In this document: piece by piece, positions 27,769 to 35,682 of the stretch
Numbering within the stretch: the stretch's first letter is position 1
Layout of the letters: each line of letters opens with the position of its first letter
NCBI RefSeq assembly: GCF_900143055.1
Contig: NZ_FRCW01000008.1
Span: forward strand, 62,001-126,000
DNA from: Fibrobacter sp. UWR3
Lineage (GTDB): Bacteria > Fibrobacterota > Fibrobacteria > Fibrobacterales > Fibrobacteraceae
Length of the DNA: 64,000 nt
Direction of reading: 5' to 3'
Translations under genes and position numbers: made by a program
The notes under the pieces: model-generated
Seen by the model: only the letters and a program-made list of their open reading frames with translations
The model's database searches: none
Told to the model about the DNA's origin: nothing

Positions 27769-29724
27769 CTACAGGGGAAGTTGTCCGAAGAATCGCCAGA
27801 TGAGGACGCCTACGATAAGCGTCCCGAGATAGAAGGGCAGGTAGCCCGCCTGTGCCGTACGTACAAGGTCGCCCAGCTTGTGGATGAACCAGATGCTGAA
27901 CGCGAGCAGGCCCTCGATCACGTAGTCGTTGAATGCGCGTGATACGCGGGCGACACCGCCGAAAATAAACTGGCGGACGACGGTGTAGTACATCTCGTCG
28001 AAGTAGAACTTGTGGTAGATAATCTTGTAAATACCGCTGTGGTTCGTGTCGTCCAGAGCGCGCTGGATCTTTGCCTTCGGGCTTGCATACAGGAACCACG
28101 CGATAAGCAGGGCGAGAACCGCAACGCCGATGGCGACAAACGGAATCCATTCCGCATGAGCCACCTTGAGCATTGTCGGTACGTGTAGCTTGCCGGGGGT
28201 AAAGAAGTGCTCGAAAAGCCCCTTCCCGAGGATACCCGAGAGGAGTGCCGGGATGGCGAGAATCACGACCGGGAGGGTCATGAAGAAATCCTCGTGCACG
28301 TGGCCTGCCTTGACGCCCTCATGGCGCGGTTCCCCGTGGAAGGCGAGGAAGAACAGGCGGAACATGTAGAACGTGGTAAGCCCGCTCGTAAGGAGGGCGA
28401 GCGCGAATACCACATAGTGCTGGCCCTGGAACGCGGCGAGTATGATTTCGTCCTTCGAGAAGAAACCGGAGAACGGCGGGATACCCGAAATCGCGAGAAT
28501 CGAGATGAGCGCGCAGGCGTAGGTGAGGGGCATCTTCTTGCGGAGCCCGCCCATCGCGTCGAGGTCGTTCGTATGCACCTGATGGATGAGGCTACCCGCG
28601 ATAAGGAAGAGGCTGCACTTGAAGAAGGCGTGCGTGAAGATATGGAACGTGCTTGCGGTCCAGCCCGTAGTGATAATTGCCTGGCCAATCTTGCAGGCAC
28701 CGAGCGCGAACATCATGTACCCGAGCTGCGAAAGCGTGGAGTAGGCGAGGATTCGCTTGATATCTTTCTGCGTGCAGGCGATGACGGCGGCGAACACCAT
28801 AGTGAATGCACCCACCCACATGATGAGCGTGAGGGAATCGCCGCACACGGCGAAGAACGGGAAGAGACGGGCGACCAGGTACACGCCCGCGACCACCATC
28901 GTTGCGCTGTGGATGATGGAGCTGACCGGAGTGGGGCCTTCCATCGCGTTCGGGAGCCAGATATGCATCGGGAACATGGCGGATTTTCCCCAGCCGCCGG
29001 TGAATATGAGGATAGACCCGAGGACGAGCGCGCTGGACTTGCTCATGACGCAGATACCCATGTCGATGGTCTCGTTACGGAACGGGAACATCGTAAGCGA
29101 ATTGATGGTCGTGAAGTCGAAACTCCCGACCACGTAGCTCACGAGCACGATACCGAGCAGGAAGAAACTGTCGGCAAAGCGCGTGAGTATGAACGCCTGC
29201 TTGGATGCACTCACCGCGGAGGGCTTGTGGTACCAGAAACCGATAAGCAGGTAGCTGGAAACGCCCACCAGTTCCCAGAAGATGAACATCTGGAAGAGGT
29301 TTGTCGCGACGACGAGCCCGAGCATGCTGAAACTGAACAGCGAGAGGAGTGCGAAGAAGCGCCCCATCGCGCGGTCCTCGCGCATGTAGCCGATGCTGTA
29401 GATGTTCACCATGAAGCTGATGAAGGTTACTACCACGAGCATCATGACCGAAAGCGGGTCGATTAGCATGCCGATACGTGCGACAAGCTCGCCTGCGAAC
29501 GGGATGAAGGAGTGGTCGAAAAGCACGACCTTCTGCGGGGCGACAACCGAGGTGAAGTAGTGGAACGCGAGTAATGCCGCCGAGATAAAGGCAAGCCCGT
29601 TGAACGTGACGGCAAGGCCTGCCGCCGCCTTTGCGTTCTTGTTGCCGAGGAAAAGCCCGTTTATCGCGAAGGTGAGGAACGGCAGAACCAGAATGAGGTA
29701 TCCGAGTGTAATATCGTTAATCAT
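27769..29724 (-). CDS. nuoL: NADH-quinone oxidoreductase subunit L
   Basis: Third antiporter-like subunit, 651 residues. The central Proton_antipo domain has FIFWELVGVSSYLLIGFWYH, SAMFPMHIWLPNAMEGPTPV and IKRILAYSTLSQLGYMMFA. The C-terminal extension carries the long lateral helix and final membrane segment typical of NuoL. Its start overlaps the nuoK stop by 8 bases. Confidence 0.97.
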   Translation of the reverse strand: MINDITLGYLILVLPFLTFAINGLFLGNKNAKAAAGLAVTFNGLAFISAALLAFHYFTSVVAPQKVVLFDHSFIPFAGELVARIGMLIDPLSVMMLVVVTFISFMVNIYSIGYMREDRAMGRFFALLSLFSFSMLGLVVATNLFQMFIFWELVGVSSYLLIGFWYHKPSAVSASKQAFILTRFADSFFLLGIVLVSYVVGSFDFTTINSLTMFPFRNETIDMGICVMSKSSALVLGSILIFTGGWGKSAMFPMHIWLPNAMEGPTPVSSIIHSATMVVAGVYLVARLFPFFAVCGDSLTLIMWVGAFTMVFAAVIACTQKDIKRILAYSTLSQLGYMMFALGACKIGQAIITTGWTASTFHIFTHAFFKCSLFLIAGSLIHQVHTNDLDAMGGLRKKMPLTYACALISILAISGIPPFSGFFSKDEIILAAFQGQHYVVFALALLTSGLTTFYMFRLFFLAFHGEPRHEGVKAGHVHEDFFMTLPVVILAIPALLSGILGKGLFEHFFTPGKLHVPTMLKVAHAEWIPFVAIGVAVLALLIAWFLYASPKAKIQRALDDTNHSGIYKIIYHKFYFDEMYYTVVRQFIFGGVARVSRAFNDYVIEGLLAFSIWFIHKLGDLVRTAQAGYLPFYLGTLIVGVLIWRFFGQLPL

Positions 29725-30022
29725 GGAGGTCCCTCAACTGGTCGGCGTCAAGGCTCTTGTGACGGCGGTACATGGTGACGATGATGGCAAGTGCGATTGC
29801 CATTTCGCAGGCCGTGACGGCGATGACGAAAATGCTGAACAGTGCACCGGCGGTAGCGTCGTGTGCAGTAAAGTATGCAAAACTGATGAAGTTGATATTC
29901 GCTGCGTTCAGCATGAGCTCGATGGAAATGAGCATGCCGATGAGGTGACGTCGGCGCATCAGGCCCCAGACGCCAATCCCGAACAGCAGGAAAGCGAGAA
30001 TCAGGCAGTTAAGAAGGTTCAT
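29717..30022 (-). CDS. nuoK: NADH-quinone oxidoreductase subunit K
   Basis: A 101-residue, three-helix subunit. GMLISIELMLNAANINFISFA contains the conserved membrane Glu used in proton transfer. Start and stop overlap both neighbours (TAATG with nuoJ, 8 bases with nuoL). Confidence 0.96.
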   Translation of the reverse strand: MNLLNCLILAFLLFGIGVWGLMRRRHLIGMLISIELMLNAANINFISFAYFTAHDATAGALFSIFVIAVTACEMAIALAIIVTMYRRHKSLDADQLRDLHD

Positions 30023-30645
30023 TACTTGACCTCCTTTTGTTTAGAAGCGTTTTCGGCGGTCTCCATCTCGTCCTTGCTACGGCGGGCGACCGTGATGGCG
30101 CAGATAAGCGTCATCAGCAGGAGCACGCTCACCACCTCGAACGGGATGATGAACCCGCTCACGTCATAGCCGAGCAGGCGCAGGGCGAAATTTTCGAGGG
30201 AGGAGTATCCGGCGGGGGCGTTCACCGCGCCCGATGCGATTCCCGGTGTGGGCAAGATGCACTTGACCATCACGAACACGAACGAGATGGATAGCGCGAA
30301 TGCGGCAAACACGCGTGGAATCTTTGTCGCGAAGGCGTCTTCGCCCAGGTGGCTTGTCAAAAGAATCGTGAACACCACGAAGATGACGACACCTCCCACG
30401 TAGACCATCACCTGCGCAAGTGCGATGAATTCCGCATGCAAGAGCAGGTAGAGGATGGCTGTCGCGACAAAGCTGAAAATCAGGAACACGGCGCTCTGCA
30501 GAATATTCTTCACGGCGACCGTAAAGACTGCGGTAACGAGCATCACGATGGCTACGGCATAGAACGCGAGATCCATGCCTCCCATGGGGAATGCAAACGG
30601 CAGGTCGGGCATCTGGAGCCCCGGAATAGACAGGTTCGGGAACAT
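30022..30645 (-). CDS. nuoJ: NADH-quinone oxidoreductase subunit J
   Basis: A 207-residue five-helix subunit: FYAVAIVMLVTAVFTVAVKN, SAVFLIFSFVATAILYLLL, FIALAQVMVYVGGVVIFVVF and the last helix VSVLLLMTLICAITVARR. The true start is ATG 30645 (MFPNLSIPGLQMPDLPFAF), overlapping the nuoI stop as TAATG; the frame stays open further upstream only as a shadow of nuoI. Confidence 0.95.
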   Translation of the reverse strand: MFPNLSIPGLQMPDLPFAFPMGGMDLAFYAVAIVMLVTAVFTVAVKNILQSAVFLIFSFVATAILYLLLHAEFIALAQVMVYVGGVVIFVVFTILLTSHLGEDAFATKIPRVFAAFALSISFVFVMVKCILPTPGIASGAVNAPAGYSSLENFALRLLGYDVSGFIIPFEVVSVLLLMTLICAITVARRSKDEMETAENASKQKEVK

Positions 30646-31121
30646 TAGCCTTGTCCCTCCTTCTTGTTCAATATCATTTCGAGCGTGTTCGGGTCGGTTG
30701 TCGCCACCTCGAATTCCTGGTTCATGCGGATGGCACCGAACGGGCACGCCTCTACGCAGAGACCGCACTGGGTGCAGCTTGCGAAGTGGTACACATAACG
30801 TCCGAGCACCTTCTTGCCCGCAATGTTCTTGGTGGCAAGCACGTTGATAGATGCGTTCGGGCAGGCGCGTTCGCACATGCCGCAAGCGGTGCAGTGGTTA
30901 TTGCCTTCCGCATCCTCGATCATCTCGAGGCGTCCGCGGTAGCGCGGGTGCATCTTGAGGGTCTTGCGGTTCTCGGGGTACTGCTCCGTGACAATGCGCC
31001 GCGGGTCAAAGAAATACTTGAGCGACACGGAAAGGCCGCACATCAGGCTCCACGGCCCGGTAATGCAGCGCTTCAGGTAGCGCTTGAAATACTGTACTAA
31101 TGTAATGTTTTCTTGCTGCAT
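30645..31121 (-). CDS. nuoI: NADH-quinone oxidoreductase subunit I (two 4Fe-4S)
   Basis: A 158-residue ferredoxin-like subunit that carries electrons towards NuoB. Two CxxCxxCxxxC motifs are clear: NHCTACGMCERACPNASI and ASCTQCGLCVEACPFGAI. The N-terminal amphipathic helix precedes GPWSLMCGLSVSLKYFF. Gene ends overlap nuoJ by one base. Confidence 0.97.
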   Translation of the reverse strand: MQQENITLVQYFKRYLKRCITGPWSLMCGLSVSLKYFFDPRRIVTEQYPENRKTLKMHPRYRGRLEMIEDAEGNNHCTACGMCERACPNASINVLATKNIAGKKVLGRYVYHFASCTQCGLCVEACPFGAIRMNQEFEVATTDPNTLEMILNKKEGQG

Positions 31122-31124
31122 GCC

Positions 31125-32246
31125 TTACCCTCCAATCGCAATCCACGCCGCACCGGCAACGAGCAGCACGAGGTTCACGGGCAACAAAAATTTCCATTCG
31201 AAATCCATCAGCTGGTCCACGCGCGGGCGCACGAACGTCCAGCGGACCATCATGTAGCACCAAATCATGAAGAAGACCTTCGCGAAGAACCACACGACTC
31301 CCGGGACCATGTTGAGGTAGTTGTCCACGAACGCGACCCCGATGCAGGGCGGCAGGAATCCGCCGAGGAAGCACGTGGTGGCAAGTGCGGAGTTCGTGAC
31401 GAGCGCGATGTATTCGGCCAGGTAGAACATGGCGAACGGCGTGCCGTTGTATTCCGTATGGTAGCCGCCCGTAAGTTCCTGCTCGGCTTCGGCGATGTCG
31501 AAGGGCGCGCGGTTCATTTCGGCGGTAGAGGAAATAAAGAACAGGATGAATGCGATAATCCCGAGTACGGGAATCTTGAAAATCCACCAGTCGAGAATGG
31601 TTCCCTCTTGCCCGAGGGTGATGCTCATCAGGTTCGTGGAACCCGAAATCATCACGACGAACAGGAGAATCATCGCGAACGAGATTTCGTAGCTGATCAT
31701 CTGTGCGCCGCTACGGAGTGCACCGAGCAGGGAATACTTGTTGTTGCTGCTCCAGCCGCCAAGCAAGATGCCCAAAACGCCGAAGCCGTTCACCGCGATA
31801 ATGAGCGGGATTCCCATCGATACGTCGGCAACGACGAGGTTGCGCCCGAACGGGATAAGCGCGCACACGATGAAGGGGGCGATAAGCACGATGAGCGGGG
31901 CGAGGTAGAACATCAACTTGTCCGCGCCGCTCGGGGCGTACACTTCCTTGAAGAGCATCTTGATAACGTCGGCGACGGTCTGGATGGTTCCGTGCCAGCC
32001 GAGGCGCATGGGGCCAAGCCTGCACTGGATATGCGCGCAGACCTTGCGTTCCATGTAGATGAGAATCGGGGCAGACCCGATATTCACGGCACATACCGCA
32101 ATAACGCAGATGACCGCGTTGATGAGGAATGCCGATATGCTGTTGAGCGTCTCGCTCTGGAGGCTCGCCGGCAAAAATTCCGCTACCCGCGGGACCATGT
32201 CGCGTACAAAATCGCCGATGGGGTTTGTAACTGAGGGAACAAACAT
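31125..32246 (-). CDS. nuoH: NADH-quinone oxidoreductase subunit H
   Basis: A 373-residue, eight-helix subunit that forms part of the quinone site. Family marks are YMERKVCAHIQCRLGPMRLG, VKMLFKEVYAP-like charge loop (here IKMLFKEVYAPSGADK), and AEAEQELTGGYHTEYNG with the conserved Glu cluster. Three bases after nuoD. Confidence 0.96.
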   Translation of the reverse strand: MFVPSVTNPIGDFVRDMVPRVAEFLPASLQSETLNSISAFLINAVICVIAVCAVNIGSAPILIYMERKVCAHIQCRLGPMRLGWHGTIQTVADVIKMLFKEVYAPSGADKLMFYLAPLIVLIAPFIVCALIPFGRNLVVADVSMGIPLIIAVNGFGVLGILLGGWSSNNKYSLLGALRSGAQMISYEISFAMILLFVVMISGSTNLMSITLGQEGTILDWWIFKIPVLGIIAFILFFISSTAEMNRAPFDIAEAEQELTGGYHTEYNGTPFAMFYLAEYIALVTNSALATTCFLGGFLPPCIGVAFVDNYLNMVPGVVWFFAKVFFMIWCYMMVRWTFVRPRVDQLMDFEWKFLLPVNLVLLVAGAAWIAIGG

Positions 32247-32249
32247 AAG

Positions 32250-33386
32250 CTACCTGTCAATTTCCGGGATCACGGGGTCGAGGGTGGCCATGATGGTCAC
32301 GAGGTCCGAAATCTTGTGGCCCTGCACCATCTTGTTGAGTGCTGCAATGTGCGGGAAGCTTGGCCCGCGCGTGTGGATACGGTAGGGCTTCTCGCCGGTC
32401 GTTGCTGCCACCACGTAAGTGGCATACAGTCCCTTCGCCGTCTCGATTTCACTGTAGTAGCGGCCTTCGGGGAGTCGCACCGGCTTTTCCTTGCTGCGCC
32501 AGGGGCCTTCTTTCGGAAACTTCTCTACACACTGCCGCAGAATCTTCATGGATTCGTGAATCTCGGCAATGCGTATCTTGTAACGGTCATAGCAGTCGCC
32601 GTTGTGGAACACGGGTATGTCGAAATCGAACTGGTCGTAGATGCTGTACGGGTTCACGCGACGCACGTCGAAGTTCACGCCGCTCGCACGCAGAACCGGG
32701 CCCGAGCATCCGTAGGCAATCGCGTCTTCCTTGGAAAGTACGCCAATCCCGACGCTTCTCTCGAGCACGATGATGTTCTTGGAAAGGAACCTCTCGTAGT
32801 CCCTCATGGAATCTTCCAGATGGTCGAGAAACGCCTTCACGCGCGGGATAAACGTTTCGGGCACGTCGTAGCGGCTCCCACCCGGTCTGAAGAAGTTTGT
32901 TGTAAGGCGCGAGCCGGTGACTTCTTCGAGAATGTCGTGGATCATCTCACGTTCCTTGAACCCGAACAGCAGGCAGGTTTGCCCGCCCAAATCGCCGCCG
33001 AAGCAGCCGAAGAACACCAGGTGAGATGCAATGCGGCCCAGTTCCTGGAGCATCACGCGGATGTATTCGCCCTTCTCGGGGACGCCCACGTTCATGCCCT
33101 TTTCAAGGGCAATCACGACCCCCAGGTTGTTCTGGATAGCCGTGAGGTAGTCCTGGCGGTCGCTCAGGGCAATGTACTGCAGGTAGCTCATCGATTCCGC
33201 CTGCTTTTCCATGCCGCGGTGGATGTAGCCGAAATGCGGTACAAGTTCAACGATGGTTTCGCCGTCCATGCGCAGCGCAAGGCGGAGCGCGCCGTGCGTA
33301 CTCGGGTGCTGCGGACCCATGTTGATGAAAAATTCTTCGGTATTGGTTTCGCGCTGGATGCGGAATCCTGGAGGCAGTGTAGGCAT
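32250..33386 (-). CDS. nuoD: NADH-quinone oxidoreductase subunit D
   Basis: A 378-residue 49-kDa-type subunit lining the quinone cavity. Marks: NMGPQHPSTHGALRLALRMD, PHFGYIHRGMEKQAESMSYL, and the C-terminal RIHTRGPSFPHIAALN ending in MATLDPVIPEIDR. It is a separate gene, not fused to NuoC as in enterobacteria; its start overlaps the NuoBC stop by one base. Confidence 0.97.
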   Translation of the reverse strand: MPTLPPGFRIQRETNTEEFFINMGPQHPSTHGALRLALRMDGETIVELVPHFGYIHRGMEKQAESMSYLQYIALSDRQDYLTAIQNNLGVVIALEKGMNVGVPEKGEYIRVMLQELGRIASHLVFFGCFGGDLGGQTCLLFGFKEREMIHDILEEVTGSRLTTNFFRPGGSRYDVPETFIPRVKAFLDHLEDSMRDYERFLSKNIIVLERSVGIGVLSKEDAIAYGCSGPVLRASGVNFDVRRVNPYSIYDQFDFDIPVFHNGDCYDRYKIRIAEIHESMKILRQCVEKFPKEGPWRSKEKPVRLPEGRYYSEIETAKGLYATYVVAATTGEKPYRIHTRGPSFPHIAALNKMVQGHKISDLVTIMATLDPVIPEIDR

Positions 33387-34645
33387 TATACGGGCCTCCT
33401 GATCATTTGCGGGTGAGTAAAGTCCTTGCGGAGCGGGTAGCCGACGAAGTCCTTGTCGAGGAATATGCGCCGCTGGTCGGGGTGGCCCTCGAAGTTGATG
33501 CCGAACATGTCGTACACTTCGCGTTCCTTGAATTCCGCGGCGGGGTAGAGGTGGCTAATCGTGCCGATGCTTGCCAAAAGCGACGTGGCGCGTTTTTCTT
33601 CGGGAATGCTGATGTCCTTCTTCAGCTGTACGCAGAGGAACAGCTTGTGGCCATGTTCCAGGCTGCGTAACATCGTCACCATGTCGAAATGGTCGTCGTA
33701 GTCGATGGCGGTCACGTCGATGAGGTAGTCCATCTTGAATTCGGGATTGCCTTTCACGTATTCTACAATCGGGAGGTAGTCCTCGGGCCTCACCATCACT
33801 TCGAGCGGGCGGTCTGCGGGCATTGCCGCCACCACGTCCTCGATGGGGTCCTCGCTATGGGTGTGGACTGTCACTGCGGGGAACTTCTCGCGCAGTTTCG
33901 CGAACAGTTCGGACTGCGTGAGCCCGAGCCGCTTGAACGGCACGCGGGGCACTTCGGGGAAGTCTTCCTTCTTCACGCGGACAGGCTTGAAAGTGCTCTT
34001 GTAGTCCGGGTGTTCTTCCTTGAACTTCGCGCGGGCTTCGGCCATTTCCTCGTCCTTCATTTCTTCGAGGGCAGCCCACGTCTTTGCCGCCTCGCGGTAG
34101 CGGTCCATGGTAGAAACATCCTTCGGCCTGCCTACATGCCACGGGTGGCGGCAGGTTTCCTTCAAAATTTTTTCGCGCAATGTCAAGAGCCCGTGGAACA
34201 GCGCTTCGGGGCGCGGCGGGCAACCGGGCACGTACACGTCGACCGGAATCAGGTTCTGTGCGCCACGCACCACGGAATAGTTGTCATAGATAAACGGGCC
34301 GCCGCTGATGGTACAGGCGCCCATCGCAATCACGTACTTGGGTCCGGGAATCTGTTCCCAGAGCATCTGAATGGCAGGTGCCATGCGGTGCGTGATGGTG
34401 CCCGCCAGAATGAAAAGGTCCGCCTGTCTTGGGGACGAGCGGAACACTTCACTGCCAAAGCGTGCAATATCGTAGCGGGCCATGGAACTCGACATCATTT
34501 CGATGGCGCAACAGCTGGTGCCGTAGGTGAGGGGCCAGATGGAGTTGGCGCGGGCCCAGTTCACTACATAGTCTATAGCGTTCACGACGTACTTGCCGCC
34601 GGGAATCGGGTCTAGAATCTTGGGTGCGTAATTGATTATTCCCAT
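33386..34645 (-). CDS. fused NADH-quinone oxidoreductase subunits B and C
   Basis: A 419-residue fusion. Residues 1-165 are NuoB with all four N2-cluster cysteines (C45, C46 in [10 protein letters not shown]111 in [10 protein letters not shown]142 in [11 protein letters not shown]). Residues about 165-265 are a charged linker. Residues about 270-419 are NuoC, ending with [20 protein letters not shown]. No stop or frame break separates the two halves. It lies between nuoA (10-base overlap) and nuoD, where separate nuoB and nuoC genes usually stand. Confidence 0.95.
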   Translation of the reverse strand: MGIINYAPKILDPIPGGKYVVNAIDYVVNWARANSIWPLTYGTSCCAIEMMSSSMARYDIARFGSEVFRSSPRQADLFILAGTITHRMAPAIQMLWEQIPGPKYVIAMGACTISGGPFIYDNYSVVRGAQNLIPVDVYVPGCPPRPEALFHGLLTLREKILKETCRHPWHVGRPKDVSTMDRYREAAKTWAALEEMKDEEMAEARAKFKEEHPDYKSTFKPVRVKKEDFPEVPRVPFKRLGLTQSELFAKLREKFPAVTVHTHSEDPIEDVVAAMPADRPLEVMVRPEDYLPIVEYVKGNPEFKMDYLIDVTAIDYDDHFDMVTMLRSLEHGHKLFLCVQLKKDISIPEEKRATSLLASIGTISHLYPAAEFKEREVYDMFGINFEGHPDQRRIFLDKDFVGYPLRKDFTHPQMIRRPV

Positions 34646-35016
34646 TTGAGAATTCCTTTTTTCCAGGCGTATGCGAGGCCAGATACAAGGATAGCCATAA
34701 ATATCACGAGGTCAATAACAACGACGATAGGCGAGAGTGCCGTGTGCCCAGCCATGATTTCCTTGAAGTTCATCATGACGGGGAAAAGGAAGAGCGCTTC
34801 GATGTCGAACACGAGGAACAGGAGCGCGAAGAGGTAGTAGCCCACCTTGAACTGGATACGTGCGTTACCGATGGTCTCCATGCCGCATTCGTACGGGGCC
34901 ATCTTGTTCTTGGTGTTCCGGGTGCGGTAGCCGAGCAGTAGGCCCGTGACGGTAGCCGCTGCCGCGATGAACGCGCCCAGGAAAAGAAAGATTGATAATA
35001 TGATGTATTCAGACAT
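34636..35016 (-). CDS. nuoA: NADH-quinone oxidoreductase subunit A
   Basis: A 126-residue three-helix subunit, the first gene of the operon. The loop [22 protein letters not shown] holds the conserved Cys, and [20 protein letters not shown] is the second helix. It overlaps nuoBC by 10 bases. Upstream lies a heptamer repeat tract rather than a clear promoter. Confidence 0.96.
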   Translation of the reverse strand: MSEYIILSIFLFLGAFIAAAATVTGLLLGYRTRNTKNKMAPYECGMETIGNARIQFKVGYYLFALLFLVFDIEALFLFPVMMNFKEIMAGHTALSPIVVVIDLVIFMAILVSGLAYAWKKGILKWE

Positions 35017-35096
35017 AGTTATTAGTTATTGGTCAATAGTCAATAGTCAATAGTCAATAGTCAATAGTCATTAGTCATTAGTCAATAGTCATTAGT
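35017..35096. repeat. heptamer tandem repeat tract (TCAATAG/TCATTAG)
   Basis: About ten 7-base units, the core being five or so perfect TCAATAG copies followed by TCATTAG variants. It fills the whole gap between nuoA and the next gene upstream and runs into that gene's stop codon. Same family as at 23164, 23594, 43773 and, more weakly, 59826. Confidence 0.9.
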
Positions 35097-35682
35097 AGAA
35101 GTTCTGGAGCTCCTGTACGGTCCCGAACAGCGTATTGCCTATCTGGAACCTGTCGATGATGTGCTTGAAGAGGTCCTTGAATTCCTCGATGGTCGCATTG
35201 TTCATGGCGAGGAGTTTTTCCTGGATGGAACTCACGAAGCCGGAATTCATGGGCTTCGCCTTCATATCTTGCATGGAGCCGCTCCAGCGCTGTAGCATCT
35301 GGTCGGTCTCGATACGCGCGATGATATAGCGCGTTGTCGAGAGCAGTTCCTGCAAGAAGTGCCCGAGGAAGATTTCTTCCTGGAGGATACCCCAGCGCTT
35401 GTCCTTGGAGTAGAGCGTGGCGATGTCGGCTTTCCCGTAGAAAACCGCAGCCTGCGAATATTCGAGGCATGTCATGAGAAGGCGGTCGAGCCTCTTGATT
35501 TCTTGCTTGAGGTTGTTGAACCAGGGGAGGTCCATGGCAGAACCGTCGATGTTGCCGTTCTTGTCCATGGGGAGAATCGCCCTGAAGGCGTAGTAGACTT
35601 CCTCGTAGTAGCGGTTGCGCATGCGGCAGTTGAACGCGCGGTTCTTGAGCGTGTAGTCGCTGTGGTGGAGCGGGGTAATCAT
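35092..35682 (-). CDS. hypothetical protein coupled to RelA/SpoT
   Basis: A 196-residue, soluble, mainly helical protein I do not recognise. ATG 35682 overlaps the RelA/SpoT stop as ATGA, so it is almost surely co-translated. It begins MITPLHHSDYTLKNRAFNCR and contains many Phe, Tyr, Leu heptad-like positions (KQEIKRLDRLLMTCLEYSQ, FLGHFLQELLSTTRYIIARI). No known catalytic motif is seen. The position suggests a link to stringent-response control, but this is inference. Confidence 0.75.
   Translation of the reverse strand: MITPLHHSDYTLKNRAFNCRMRNRYYEEVYYAFRAILPMDKNGNIDGSAMDLPWFNNLKQEIKRLDRLLMTCLEYSQAAVFYGKADIATLYSKDKRWGILQEEIFLGHFLQELLSTTRYIIARIETDQMLQRWSGSMQDMKAKPMNSGFVSSIQEKLLAMNNATIEEFKDLFKHIIDRFQIGNTLFGTVQELQNFY

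Noticed and set aside
35017-35096. CRISPR-like array
   Set aside because: Units are 7 bases with no spacers; it is a simple tandem repeat. No cas gene is present.
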